Notes: generated from the letters alone by a model not told the origin. A stretch of DNA of 64,000 bases from Sebastes aleutianus (GCA_916700875.1 CAKAKS010000031.1:6023477-6087476), one strand, 5' to 3'; positions 11,971 to 25,179 are shown, counted from the stretch's first letter. Numbers and translations: made by a program.

Positions 11971-13063
11971 CAGGGCTGCCCAAAGCGGGGCCCGCGGGCC
12001 AAAGTTGGCCCGCCATCAGGTTTGATTTGGCCCGCCAGATGTTTGCAAATTCTTTTTTTTTTTATTAAAAGACCCAACCGACTTTACTGTCTTTTGGAGG
12101 CCGTACCAGGCTCGGGTTTATGGTTAGAAGATAGTGGCATCATATGAAACTAGAAAACCTAAGGACTCCATTATACCAATCATGTCATGTTAGCTTGTCA
12201 GGAAGGAGGCTAACACTCTAAAGTTGGGCTACATTTTGGTGGAGAAAAACTGGCATGGCCATTTGTCATTGTGTCCCTTGACCTCTGACCTCCAGATATG
12301 TGAATGTAAATGGGTTCTATGGGTACCCACAAGTCTCCCCTTTACAGAGCACCTCTGGTTTCACAACAGCTTTTTCCCAGCTACAATAAGACTGGTGGCA
12401 AAGGACGTTAAAGAGGGACACAAATACACCACACCTCACCTCCATACCATTATTGACACACAGTACACCTGAACTGAATGGACTGTAATGCTGTGCAATA
12501 TGCTGCCTTCCACTGTGTAATTGTCTGAAATATATTAATTATTTCTTTTTTTAAATATTTTTGAGAGTTACAAGTTCTTTTAACATGGTCATGGAGCATA
12601 TATACTGTATATCTGTATTGTGGGGGTATCGTTCCTATACAGAGGGTAGTTTAGTTTATTTATTGATTACACTGAGGGCGTTTTATATTTGAATAATTTA
12701 TTTATTTATTGTGTTGAGTTGAATGTGCTACTTATTTTGTACTGTAATTACCTTGTGCCTTTTCTACCTTTTTTCTTTTCTTAAAGCTGACTCAGTGTAA
12801 ACTGCTCAGAATTCCAGTGTACTTATAGGTGCAAATGTCAAATAAAACTCTTGAATCTTGAATCTTGAATGCCCACTTTATGATAATCAAATGCAGTTTG
12901 GGGGGAAAACATGCAGTTTTTTTAATGCAGTATACATGGGAACTTGGGGTCCTATACCATTTTGCATCTTAACAATACAATACAATAGGTGTTTAATTTT
13001 GGCCTGTGGCCCTCCATTGAGTTCCAGTTTTGGCCCTCCAAGGGAAAAGTTTGGGCACCCTTG
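11971..13063. mobile_element. hAT element A with nested insertions
   Basis: The ends are CAGGGCTGCCCAAA and TTTGGGCACCCTTG. An 8-bp duplication GTCTAGAT lies on both sides (11963-11970 and 13064-13071). Inside is a reverse-oriented piece of the family seen at 25180-25430 (12065-12345), which resumes at 12868-12925. Between these pieces lies a LINE 3' end. No transposase frame remains. Confidence 0.85.
12345..12867 (+). mobile_element. LINE 3' end nested in hAT element A
   Basis: The frame near 12345-12470 gives HNSFFPATIRL, typical of the C-terminal end of fish LINE reverse transcriptase proteins. The 3' end carries AATAAA and then a GAATCTT tandem tail. It splits a block that reads continuously in other copies (TTTACAGA then GCCCACTTTATG), so it inserted there later. 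Confidence 0.75.
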
Positions 13064-13071
13064 GTCTAGAT

Positions 13072-13909
13072 CAGTGGTTCTCAAACTATGGTACACGTAC
13101 CACTGGTGGTACGCGTCCTCTCTCTAGTGGTACGCGGAGGAATCTCTGACTATCGATTCCTCTGTATTGATGCTTTCCCACAGTTACGCTGCACAATGAC
13201 GCATACGCACGCTGTATCATGTTTCAGTTTGTTTTAGACCGGAGACACGGTGAAGAGAGAAAAAAATGCTCGACAGCGTGGCGCAACTAAACCTGAGGGG
13301 TGCACCCTATTTCTCCCTGATAAAGCTACACTGTGAACAACAAATCTGTGTTTAAATCAGCAGGAGGAGCGTTAGTAACGTTAGCTGTTAGCAGCCAGTG
13401 GGTAGCACAGTCCTGACTGACTCAATACCGGAGATACAGACGTTAACGGGGGTGCCATTGAGTTATTGTTATGAGGCGTTCAAAGTTGGCTCAGGAAAAA
13501 TGACTATTGGGTGAAGGTAAATTACAACGTTATCATGCTGGGGAATTCTCTGTTTTGTTAAGTTTTGTTAATGGAAACATTACTACCCAAAACAGTCAGT
13601 CCTGTATGGTTCAAAAACTCCTGCATATAATGTAATAATGTGTATAATGTAATTAATAATGTGCTGTTTGGAGTGATTTTCATTATAATAAATGCTGAAA
13701 AATAAGTGTGCAGTATGTTTTCTATAAATTAATGTAGTAATAAAATAGAGGTTATGTCTGACAGAATTTGTTTGGCCCCCGGCAACAATCTGGGTTTCTC
13801 ATGTGGCCCCCAAGGAAAAATAGTTCCCCATCCCTGGTCATAATGGTGGTACTTAGAGAGTCAAATATTTTCTGAGGTGGTACTGGTGTAAAAAGTTTGG
13901 GTACCCTTG
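13072..13909. mobile_element. hAT element B, adjacent to element A
   Basis: The left end is CAGTGGTTCTCAAACT and the right end AGTTTGGGTACCCTTG. The left flank GTCTAGAT (13064-13071) is the same copy that closes element A; the right flank is GTCTAGCT (13910-13917). Near 13776-13838 it holds another hAT-like piece rich in GGCCCCC. Confidence 0.8.
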
Positions 13910-14147
13910 GTCTAGCTGCTTCACACAGGCAGACACTCAGCGCCCTCTAGAGCTCAATGGCCTCCTCTGGTTCATGTTATTATCAGCTCTGTTTCTGAGT
14001 CAAGGAACAACACAAACATGTCCGTGTGCGACAGACTGAAGAGTTAAACCAGCAACAGACACCTCTAGTCATCTCAACAAGAAGTCATCGAGTCGACCGA
14101 CTGCTATATATGATTCCCGTCGCGTTAACGGCCGACGACCCAGAAAG
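13910..14147 (+). promoter_or_regulatory. wbp1l upstream region and 5' UTR
   Basis: About 240 bp lie between element B and the wbp1l ATG, including the second copy of the 43-bp direct repeat (13920-13962). From about 14040 the sequence becomes CpG-richer, fitting a promoter and 5' UTR. The exact start site cannot be read. Confidence 0.45.
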
Positions 14148-17100
14148 ATGCCGCAGAAAGCACTGGGATCCATTGTAGGTCTTCTTTGTACCGGGACCTG
14201 TCTGGTGCAGGTAAGCCCCGCTTAGCGCTCCACGGGTGTCGGCTGACGCTTTCAGGCAAGGCCGCGGCTCCTCGGGTGGGTTGAAGGCCTTTCTTGCTGA
14301 TCCTTTTTGTCTCCTCCACAAAGGAAACTGGGCACGGGTGACGTCATTTAGTCAAAGTTTTCATTGATATTTCGACAGTTAACTTGATAGAAGATTGAAG
14401 TTATAACTAAAATACTCACAGATGTGTTTTATTACCTCAATTTAACAGTTTGAACCACGAAGGGTGTGAAGATTAAGGTTAGCCGGTGCTAACTGGTACC
14501 CAGCAGACTGACCTGGTTACTTCTAGTAAGGATAACCAACGATGTGAAGCCTAATGCAGCATTTCATCTGCATATGTGTTGACCTATTTCTGCAGTGTAA
14601 CGTTGTTTTATTGCTACAGGTTGCTCTAAAACCTATTTAAGTTGACTTTTAATGATGCTGTTGTAACTAATAATAATTTTACTGTACCTTTGGCAACATT
14701 TAGCAGTGAACAAACAATAAATCTGTGCAATATTAACACACTGAATGTGAAATACATTTGTCTGTGCAATATATTCTTTGATGCAATATATATACCTGAA
14801 GTGCAACTACTTTTGTTTACATTTTATTTATTACATCTACCCTACCTATTTTACAAGTGCAATTACCTCTGTTTACATTTCATCTATTTTTTATATTTTA
14901 TACTTCTAGTGTAACACTTCTGTTTATATTTATTTATTTATTACATTTACTCTACCCTATTTTACAAGTGCAATTATCTCTGTTAACATTACATCTATTT
15001 TTTTATATTTTATACTTCTAGTGTAACACTTCTATTTATATTTATTACATCTTCCCTACCTATTTTACAAGTGCAATTACCTCTGTTTACATTTCATCTA
15101 TTTTTTATATTTTATACTTCTAGTGTAACACTTCTGTTTATATTTATTTATTACATCTACTTTACCTGTTTTATTTGCTTTATAACTGTGTGTGTTTTAC
15201 CTGTTATATGTTTTATCTGCGTGGTTTAGTCTTGTCAAGTATTTGTTTTAAAGCACTGACCAGAAGTGGCAACTGTGAATCTAATACAATGACAATAAAG
15301 CTTTCTATTCTATTCTATTCAGTGACTGCTGGCATTGCCTCTGTAGTATTTTAAAATCTGAAAATCTCAGTGTATTTTGCCTGTATAAATAGTACTGAAC
15401 ATTAGCACAGACGTGCAAAAACAACAAATGACAGAGGCTAAATAGTTCCTAGAAATAGGTCAGTCTATTGAGGGCTTGCTATGCGGTTTCTTGTTGACCT
15501 GTGTGATTGAGTACCTACTCACTTTGTGTACCTCTTGTGTGTATTTTAAGGGCAAGGAGTTCTGTTTCGGGGTAAACAATGAGCAGTACCGCTGTGAGAT
15601 GGGGTACTGCTGTGGAGAGACAGAGTGCTGCACCTACTACTACGAGCTCTGGTGTAAGTTGCTATTAATTTTTCTTTTATTACATATTGTTTCTTTGTAT
15701 TACATCCATATTGTCCATTTACTTCTCTATTTTCGAGATTTAACTCTCTCAGGATGAGTGTTATTTCATTCTAAGATTAGTTTCACTTTCACAAAACATA
15801 AACGGAAATGTGTAAACGACCTCAGCCTGCAATTTAAGATGATTTATTATGATATGTGGAGCCCCGTTATAGACTCTTTGCCTTGTTTAGTGTTACCTGT
15901 ACAGTTACCTTTACATGATGATAAGAGTCTGTCTGTCCCCCCCTCTTAGGGTTCTGGTTGGTATGGACCTTGATCATCATGCTTAGCTGCTGCTGTGCCT
16001 ACCGACACCGGAGGGTTAAGATGCGTCTCCAGCAGGAGCAGCGTCAACGTGAGATCAGCCTCATGGCCTACCAGGGAGCCTCCAGCTCCTTCATTTCCCC
16101 TCCACCACTCAATCTAAGTGAGTAGTCTTTGTGTTTGTGCTTCCAGAATTTAACCGTTTTACCATCAGATGGCGAGGGCACTCTCAGATGGATATCTGCA
16201 TAGAAGCCCAGACAATCTTTTCTAGAGCAACTTTTTCCAGTACCTCCTACGGGATGGACCTGCTGGGAGATTCAGTTTCTGCTGGTTCAGCCCTGAGGTC
16301 TCTGCTTAGTCAGTACAGAGATGCAGCTCTTTACCAGGGTTGTCTTAGGGCGCTTTCACAAGCCAACATTTATTTTGTTTTAATCAGACTCTGGTGGGGT
16401 TCACTTGGGAAGTTGTGAACACACTAATCGTACTCTGGTGCGGACCAAAACAACCAGTCCGAGACCATTTGTGAGAGGTGATCTCGGACCGTTTCTAAGT
16501 GACCCAAAGGCTGACTATGCGGGTATTTGTTGAGATGGACACAGGTAAACAACAGGTTAACATGAGTGAGAGAGGACTGACTGTTTGCTTGACATCTGGG
16601 CCGAAGAGAACACACAGAATGTGCTAAATAAAGTCTGCAAAAATAGTGAGGTTTGTAAAGTAATTTGAGATAAACTGTAGGAGAATGGATTCATGCTCAC
16701 AGAAGATCAGTGCCGAGTCGACAGAGTCTGCGATTCTGCATAGAAGTAGCAGCTCTTGAGATGAAAAAGATAAATTTGCTCCTTAATTCAGGCCCCTCAG
16801 CAAATCATCATTATTTTTTTTTGGTCCGCTTTAATTTGTGCACTGTGAAACCAAACCAGACTAAATAGAAAAGAAAACCAAAAGTATCAATTTCACTCTG
16901 AGTCAGACTATAGCCAAACAGGCTATGACTTGTGAAAGCGCCCTTAGATAACTTTACTCCTCTACCTTTCAGACAAATTGAAACCTGTCCACCACCAAAG
17001 TACAGTTCAACGTCTACATTACAGCAGCAAATCTCGCAATCTTTGTCACTCAAATCCACAAGATACCTGAACTCTCCTTGGAGCAGCTGCTCTCTCCTCT

Positions 17101-18786
17101 CCCTGAATGAAACAGTCACCTTTTACTCAGAGAGAGAGTCATAACCTTAGAATTGGAGATGCTGATCCTCATCCCGACCTCGTCATACTCGGCTGCAAAT
17201 CGCCTGAGTGTGTATCGGAGATCATAGTCTCACGTTGTCAGAAGGGCATCGGACAGCAGAGATGCCGCCCTAATGTCAGTGGTCACTCCGGACCGTGGCT
17301 GAAAGTTGATATTGTGTCCCCTGATATCACAAACAAGACTTGGACAAGGTGTACACTTGTCATGAAGAGCCCTACGCCCACAGTGAACATACTTGACTCA
17401 ATGTCAAGAATGTGAACACAACTCTAACTTTGAGCATGCACAGACAGTGACTCACACAGAGACCCTGGTAACATACTGTATACTCTTGAAGCTCTTCCCA
17501 CTGGGTAACATGGGGAACGTAGTAATAAGCATTTTATAAATACTATGGGTGCGTTTTAGCTGTTTTCTAAAGCATGCCTTCCAACATTTAATTTAATTTT
17601 ATTATATGATAATCTTTTTCTTAATTTTTCGTCTGTATTAAGGAGTTTACTGCTTGTTTTTATGCCTCCGTGCCGTTGTTGTTACTGTCTGTCCTTCTAA
17701 TTTGAGAGCAAATAACACAGTGGGTCTGGGGACTAGTGGAGCTTCAGTCACCAAAGTTTGTTTAAGGTCGAGTGCAGTGACAGTATTGTAGTTGCAAATG
17801 TTTCTGGGACCATCGGTGAAATGGGTTGGCCTACATAACACCACGTTAAAGCCTGAATGTAGAGTTGCAACTAACTATTATTGGTATTATAGATCAGATT
17901 TATGTGCTTGATTTTATTTATTTTATTGATTAATTCATTCATTGCTTGGTCCGTAAAAGCGTTGGTAAATGGCCTGGGCTGACCTATTCAAATTGCTTGT
18001 TTTGACCAACCAGCAGGCAAAAGTGAAAGACTAAGAGGACTAAGCAGCTAATATTACCACCCGAGAAGCTGGAACCAGTGAATTTTTTGCATTTTATCTT
18101 ACAGAAATTACGTAAACAATTAATGGATTATTAAAATACTTTTCAATTAATTTAATAATTAAATTGTTGCAGCTCAACTGCCTTTATGGGGATGATGGTT
18201 TGAAAGCTAAGCTGTCCGTTTTTGCTGACTCTCAGGGTTCTGGAACGACTGCAAGCTTCCTGACTATGAAGAGGTGGTAGGTCACCCCCCGACACCACCT
18301 CCCCCTTACTCTGAAAACCCCCCTGAGACTGCTCCAGCACTCCCTCCGCAACTGAGCCAGCCAGACGCCGCGGCGCCACAACCCCTGCCTGAGGCAAGTC
18401 CAAACAGTCAGGCGTCAGGCTCGTCATCAGACCAGGAAGCAGCATCCATCCAAGCACAATGTGTGGCAGAGGAGAACGTGGAGGCTCCTCTGATGGCGGC
18501 GGCGGCGGCGGCGGCAGCGGAGGAGGAGGAGGATGAGGATGAGGAGCTCGTCACTCGGCGTCGTCACGTGACCGGCGACTCAGGGATCGAGGTGTGCGTT
18601 TGTCAGCTGGACGTCGACGAGGGCTCGGGGCTCGAGGAGGAAAGCGACGAGGAGCACCGGATGTGCAAGGTCGCCGGTCAGGACTGCTGCTCCGGGCGCC
18701 AGCAGCGGACCTTCAGACAGAAGGAGCACCCCTCCGAGATGCCCAGCCAGACCGCCAGCACCAGCACTGGAGACCACATGGTGTGA
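14148..18786 (+). CDS. wbp1l: WW domain binding protein 1-like
   Basis: Small type I membrane adaptor whose cytoplasmic PY motifs bind WW-domain proteins such as NEDD4-family ubiquitin ligases. Coding exons are 14148-14210, 15551-15653, 15950-16117 and 18236-18786, all in frame with GT/AG borders (294 aa). Residues 1-21 form a signal peptide. Residues 22-56 are the cysteine-rich ectodomain (C26, C36, C41, C42, C47, C48) ending in the signature YYYELWWFW. A membrane span covers about 57-73, followed by CCC and basic residues. The tail has LPDY (119-122) and PPPPY around 132-136; mammals have LPPY in place of the first. An alanine run (about 199-206) and an acidic run precede the conserved GDSGIEVCVC (225-234). 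The tail is shorter than in mammals. Divergent from arl3, matching the human 10q24 neighbourhood. Confidence 0.95.
14803..15170 (+). repeat. Tandem repeat of about 103-111 bp inside a LINE 3' end
   Basis: The block GTGCAATTACCTCTGTTTAC recurs with small changes at 14857, 14968 and 15071, giving units of 111 and 103 bp. Each unit carries the ACTTCTAGTGTAACACTTCT core. It lies in wbp1l intron 1. Confidence 0.85.
15171..15320 (+). mobile_element. LINE 3' tail
   Basis: The end AATACAATGACAATAAAGC followed by an ATTCT tandem tail is typical of fish non-LTR retrotransposons. The repeats at 14803-15170 are probably part of the same element. No protein-coding remnant was found. Confidence 0.6.
16348..16943. 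mobile_element. Harbinger-like MITE in wbp1l intron 3
   Basis: The inverted ends are GGGCGCTTTCACAAG and CTTGTGAAAGCGCCC, flanked by a TTA duplication (16345-16347 and 16944-16946). A 3-bp TWA duplication fits the PIF/Harbinger superfamily. There is no transposase. Confidence 0.75.
17855..18175. mobile_element. Degenerate hAT MITE (GGGCTGCAACTAACGATTA family)
   Basis: The degenerate ends GTTGCAACTAACTATTA and TTGTTGCAGCTC match the family at 32210-32547, 43112-43436 and 56060-56340. Duplication edges are not clear here. It lies just upstream of wbp1l exon 4. Confidence 0.5.
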
Positions 18787-21700
18787 TCAACAGCGTAACT
18801 AACCAGCCAACCAGCGTGGCTTTCTGCCTCACGCAGGGCGAAGACAAGATATCATCATCACCACCACAAGACTGTTTGTGTTTTAATTCTTTGAACTAAC
18901 ACACAGGCATGACGTCAAGATGATGATGATAACTAATCCTTAATGGCTCCTGATTAGGACAAATGAATAACACATTGTGTGGACAAACTTCTCGCTTTTT
19001 TTTATTTTAGCTTTGCTTGAATGAGAGAACGTCATTGGGTAGTGAGGACGCAGCAAGTGCTTGACAGAATTGACTGTTTCCCTCTCTCCTACCCTCTCCT
19101 TGAGCACTGCCGTCATGTTTCTTTTTCTGTCCCCGGAAATCTCCTTGGTCCGAACATTTCCGGCCATCCTCGCATCTGACATTTTACCTCTGGTGGGATG
19201 GCCAGCTAGGAGCATACCGACACGGTCAACAATATTTCAACCCCCTATCCCTAACATGACTCTGAAGCAGAGGAGTGAACAAAAAACCTCTTGAAAACTG
19301 GACGAATCGACAAGAAGAGCACACAATTTTCTCCAAAACTGTGTGCGTGAGAGTGTGTGTGTGTGTGTGTGTGTGCTGGGAAATCTAGGGCACAGCTGCA
19401 CGATGATGTCAGCTCTGAGGTCATGGCAACCAGCGTCTGGTGTGAAGCCTGTGAGACTTTTCCCATCTAGAGTGGGGGAAACTTAACACCCCCACTAACA
19501 TCAGAGGAGTTTGTTGTTTTGTCTCTGGGTTTTAAATGTCATACACCCCCTGGCCCTTGTTTTCCTTTTTTAAGGATTTATTTATGGTGGGCACGTCATC
19601 TCCCCACTTCGGTTAAATTCATAGTAATAGCCAAGAGGGCTATGCCACCAATCTCTTTAATCAATAAAAAACCGTGTGGTGGCTTTGTGTTTTATTTACT
19701 GAGTAGTGGCAACATTTTTGCTCAAGCATAAGTATATAGTTTGGATGTTCATAACAAAGGATGCTTTTTTTTTTCTCCATTTCATAACCAGCTATGCTTC
19801 GGTTGCAACAAAGCTCCTGTCGTGGGGCTGCTAGAGTGTGTACTAGTGAGTGGATGTTATAGTGCAGTAGGGAAGGGTTGTGTGTTTGTATATCTTTATA
19901 GTGCTGTTAGCATCTGGTTGTAATACTTGCTCAGCACTGAGGTGGTGGATTAACTATTAAAAGCACTGGTGTTTTTGCATGAGGCATGAATTTATATGTT
20001 TATATTTGAGTTCTTGGCAGTTATGCTTCTTGCTTTGCTCATCTGTTTGTCAAATTGATAGTGGGCTACAGATGTTGGGGGTAAAGCAATTGACTTGTGG
20101 TTTAAGTTTAGATGCTCTGGCTCTAGTTTCATTGTGTTGTTATGACTGTGCGAGCCATGCTATGCTGGTAGCTAGTTAGCTGGTGCTCTCTCTGTATCCT
20201 CGTAGCTCTTAGCAGTGTGAGGGATTTGCAGTGGTATTTTCCATTGGCAAGCAGAAGCCGAGTGCATTAGCGAATTGAGGTGGATGCAGGCTCTAGTCGG
20301 TGTTGGCACAGCTGCAGAATCTATTGTGATTAACTGCATGCTTGTCTGCGTTGCATGTTGCTTGCCTGATATACAGTCTGTATTCAAAAGTGAAAGCAGT
20401 CAAAGTGGTCGTTGTCAGCTGGGGAAAACCACCGCAGAACAAGATGCAAGTATGTGCAAGACAAGCAGGAGGTGATTAAATGGTTTTATTGAGAATTTAG
20501 TTGGGAATAATGTCCAACAAGTTTTTATTTGTCTGCTCTGATACTGTGTCAAAATGGGCACAGTGTAAAAGACTCAGGTCGGTCATTCTGCTTCACACAA
20601 CAAGCACGGACGCTCGCAAAGTACAGCTCCTGATCTGATTGGCCTTTATCATTGTTACAGTTTGTAACTTCCATGCAGTTCTGTTCTAGATAAAGCCATT
20701 AAAAGTACAAAATGTCCTAGATACAGTTCAGTGTCTTGGCTGAATTAGCAGTTTAAACTTCCAGTATAGCTATTAATCATATGTTTCCAGCTGACAAAGT
20801 GGGCAGTAAATGCCAACATTTCATGCCTGTAAAATATATTTATTCAGCTATTAAAATTAATCGTCTCTTTATTTCCAGCACTGATTGAACTCTGACAAGG
20901 ACACATTTAGGAAATTCTTGGCCTCTTAACAAGAAGCGATACTGCGTTCTGCACATGAATCTGTATAAATCTAGGGCCAATGAAAGTGTTTCCTCCAACT
21001 AGCAGCAGCAGCCCAGAGCTCTGTTCTGGCTGTGGTTGTGTTTCTACCATTAGAGCTACACTACATGCCGCTGTGGCTAAAGCCTAGGAAAACAATAGAA
21101 GAGGATCGGTCCGCCAAAAATATCAATATAACGTGAAACAAGTTCCCTAAAAGCTTAAATTAAAAGAAGATTTTGGTTTCGTTTTCATTAAATAGGCCTA
21201 AGTCGAGCAGGTGCTTGAATAAGAAGTCAACCTAACATGACAACGACCTTTTCAGAGGAGCTGTTACACTGCGAGCATGACTGCACACCCATTAGCAGAA
21301 GTAATATAAGACATTTTTTTGACCAACACACCTCAAGCTGCCTTGCTGCATCTCTAGAGAGCAAAAATGTCTTGATTATTGGAGCTGCACAGTAAAGTGT
21401 AGCCTCTGTGTGTGCGGAGACAGACTGCCTTATTAGAGTAGATGTGTTGAATGGTAATAGTTGCGTTGTCCCTAGCACGAGTGCTTCAGAGCAGAGGGGT
21501 GCTTTTGTGTCAGTAAATGGAAAAGAGCATCTGAGGTTGTTCCGAGAAGCATGCGCTCGCTTTATGAGAAGAGGATGTGGTTTACAGACATTTAAAGTTA
21601 CAAGATTTAAAGTGTCACATGTCCTGTAGAGTTTTGTATCAGAGGGCTGGTGGTGGTGTCGAATTCATAATAGTGCGTGTGTCTAGTTAGTTGTGGCACT

Positions 21701-24553
21701 GATGGATTTTAGTCGAGAGCAGATTTTGAGTTTGAGCTCATTCTGTGTTTGTTCTACAGACCTGAGGCCTGCACTACGAAGCAGGATTTGGGGTTAGTGA
21801 GGTAACTTCAGGGTTAACTCTGGGTTCTCAGTCCTACGACGGTGGTTCACTTCTTACCGAGGTAGATCGCCATGGTAACTTATGCTGCTCCGGAGCAGGT
21901 TATGTTCCATATAAGAGATCAACTCGTTTAAAAGCACAGTCTACTGAACAATCAGAGCTGAGTGCAAGGATCTTATTAGAATATTACACAAATACGAAGA
22001 AGTTTAAGTCATAATCCAGGCTAAAAGCAACACAGTTTAAACCGACAAATGCAGAAAAGACAGCTGGCTGTATGCTGTGGGTGCTGCTTAACGCTTTGAA
22101 TTATGTTTTTTTATATTTCTTTTTTTACTTGCTCTCGAGTCCGTTTCACACCGCCGGAGACGGGGACGCAGCTGAAAGAAGGCTGAAATAGTCAAAACAT
22201 GCCACCATTTAGACGACTATATCTGACTTTTGAGTATTCCGTTAAATTAATAAGTCTGTTAATTTACACATTCACAAATGGGCAATTTTTTCTTTTGCCA
22301 GCTGTCCTTCCTGCACTTGGCAGCTTCAACTGTGTTACTTTCAGCCTGGGTTATGTATTTAACTTTTTCGTATTTGTCTAATATTATAGTTTGCTCTTTT
22401 TTTGTAAAATATGACGCTCTGCTGACAGTAGACTGGTCCATGTTTGTGATTGGTCAGATGCTGCAAACTGCGCCCCGTTCATGTGAATGCGTTCGCAGCC
22501 AGATTGAGAAACCCTGGGTTGATTTACAGAGTTGATAACCAGAGTCGTTGGACCGCTTAGCGGGATCTCGTTTGTTAGGGTTATTGAAGCCAGATAACGA
22601 GAAGATAACCTGGGTATGTTGAACTCTCTTCGTAGTACAGGCCTCTGGCTGCAATTAGTTTGTGATATTTACTGGCTAGAAAGCATGAGGAAAATATCGT
22701 ATTTTTTGTTTTCTATGTTTTTGTTGTGATTTGGAAGACAGAAATGAACTCCAACAAGACGTTGCTTTGTAACCTTCGTTGCTAAGGTGCATTTTTGCTT
22801 ATTTGTATACATATGTAGACAAAAATAATAAGGGGATGGGGGTTTTTTGTGCATGAGTGAACTGGAGGTCCATAGTTTCGCCCATTGCCAAACAACTACT
22901 ATGCCTCCCTGTTTTTTTTTTTAACGTTTACCGAGATTAAGGGCTATATCAGTCATCAATTGTGGGACAAACAAGCATCCATCCATTTCGTCTCCTCTGT
23001 GCTGTTCACTTAAAGCCACAGTTGCCGAGATCCACTATCTGAACATGGTCGGTGTTTGGGTTTGGATGTTCTTTTTTTCAATGTTGTGGTGGAGCTCATA
23101 TTTAACTATAGCTGATTGTACTGTATATGACTGTGTGTTTTGTTTCATAGGCTTTAACTTTGCCTTTTTTTTGTTTTGTCGACGGAGGTGCGTGATGCGA
23201 CATCCCAATGAGCCCAATGAGAGCGATTCTTTCTTATGTAACTGGCTGCATGTGTGGTTGTGGCAGGAGCTTGGTGCCTCCACCCTCCATCATCTTGGTA
23301 ACAGAAATTGTAGCCAACCGCTCTGCATGTGCACCCTTGGAAACAGGAGAGGGCACATCCACCCATGCAGACAGAATAATCTACCAAAGTCGCTGCCATC
23401 TCCATGCTACATGAGTCGTCACCGTTATCACCGGTGTGTGTGTGTGGTTGTCATGACGATTTGGTTTCCCACTCTCAGGGTTATCTTTTAACAAAGCAGT
23501 GCTAGAGTTTTAAATTAACACATTTTCAGTTTCATAAAGCCAAAGCAGTTCTTTCATTTCCCCCATTGTTGTCTTTCTGCATCACGCATCTCTGTAGTCT
23601 ATTGTACTTTACTCAACTAGGCTATGCAAAAACATACTGTAATATGCTGCGACCCCCCCCTTTCTCACTTTCTCTGTCGTACGTCTGTGGGCACCAGTAC
23701 AAGCAATATAACTCTGAGTACTCGTGGCACTGCACTGTACTGTAATCTACTTTGGTTGATGTGCGTGTACATGTGTTTGTTTAAGAAAACGTGTAAACCT
23801 GTAATGCTACTGCGATGATGTGATGAGAACGTATGCTTCAGTGTCAGCTGAGGGGCTTGAGTTAAAAAGCCATTATATATTTTCCCTCTTTTTGGCGTTT
23901 TCCTGCCTGCCTCCTCAACCACTAACCCTTTTATTCTCCTGACTTATGGATAAACCACATTATTAAGATATTTAAACCTGGAGGAAAAAAGTTGAATATA
24001 TTGTTTTTTTGTTGGAATAATTCATGTTTGATATCTTTAATCCACTTTTCCCATCATCCTCGTTTTTTGTTGCACTAATTCGATGTGTTGGTTTTCTCAG
24101 TTAAAGCAACAGCTTTCTTCTTTTTTTTCCCATCTTGACGAATTTTCACTGACTGTTGCCTTTAAATCCTCAGTTATTACAACACCATCCATTTCAAAAC
24201 TTTTATATATTATACATATGAAAGACCTCAACATGGAACACAGTCGGCTTACATTGGGCTGACACACTTTTTTTCTCAACCATGAATTAAAACCAAACAC
24301 ATGGAGGTGCCGTGGTTGAGCTATGTGGATTTCTTTTTTTTTTTATGTCAAAATGAGAAACATCCTATTTTAAAAGGAAGCAGACATCTACAAACACGGA
24401 ATTTTTTCGACATTGTTTTCCTAATAACTGTAAACAAGCCAAAATGAGTAAAGTGGAAAACATTAAAGCACTGAATGATAGATAAAAATGCTTTAGTAAG
24501 AAGTCTGCTGTGTACTCGTTGGGTCATCATTTGTATTTTATTTTTTTAATAAA
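18787..24553 (+). other. Probable long 3' UTR of wbp1l, with AATAAA at 24548-24553
   Basis: No gene was recognised between the wbp1l stop and the AATAAA at 24548-24553. A long wbp1l 3' UTR is the simplest reading, but earlier polyadenylation is possible. A GT run lies near 19354-19374, a Harbinger-like element at 21775-22644, and open frames such as 23045-23491 lack recognisable domains. Confidence 0.45.
21775..22644. mobile_element. Harbinger-like element, AGGCCTGCACTACGAAG ends
   Basis: The inverted ends are AGGCCTGCACTACGAAG and CTTCGTAGTACAGGCCT, flanked by a 3-bp CTG duplication (21772-21774 and 22645-22647). The 870-bp body has no transposase frame. It would be transcribed within the presumed wbp1l 3' UTR. 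Confidence 0.7.
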
Positions 24554-25179
24554 ACAGAGATTGGCACTCAACTGACTGATTCTTGCCATTTCTTGACTTG
24601 AAATCCTTTGATTTACCTCAAGTAGCCTTTTGGAGGATCCTGGTTTGTTGTTGTAAACATTTGTAAAGTCTGAAAAAAAAAAGCTTGAAGAGAAAAAGAG
24701 ACCCAAATAGACCCGTTTTTGTACAGGGGGTCTTTAGGGGGAGATAGCAGGTCAATACATAGAAGTGATATATGGTACATCAAATGAAAGCTGCGAATCT
24801 GAAGATTAATTTGACATGCAGCTCAGCACTGTGTGTCAAATTGTTCTAATCAGAAATCGGAAATAAACATTAATTAATTATTAATTAAAATAAATTGTGA
24901 AAGTATAAAAGGGCTTAGAACATTATAATAGAAGTATATGATGGCCATCCCCATGCTCTATTATGTCTCATAAAATGTTGCAGCAATTTTTGGGTTGATA
25001 CCATTTGTCACACAGATTTGGTGCTAAATTTAACAATTTTTTTACCGCTTGAGAATTGATAAAAATAATAAAAAACATCCCTCCAAAATACCACATTAAG
25101 ACCTGCTGTGAATCGGTATCAAAAACCTTTGACATTTGGAGATTTCTGCAATAATTGCATTGGATGGATTGAGATTGGA

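Noticed and set aside
14803..15170. Repeats resembling a spaced array
   Set aside because: Units are long, adjacent and variable in length with no unique spacers; this is a LINE-associated tandem repeat, not a CRISPR array.
18580..18899. Open frames on both strands overlapping wbp1l exon 4
   Set aside because: They are shadows of the GC-rich wbp1l coding exon in other frames.
23045..23491. 148-codon open frame downstream of wbp1l
   Set aside because: No recognisable domain, atypical composition and no splice context. It lies in the presumed wbp1l 3' UTR.
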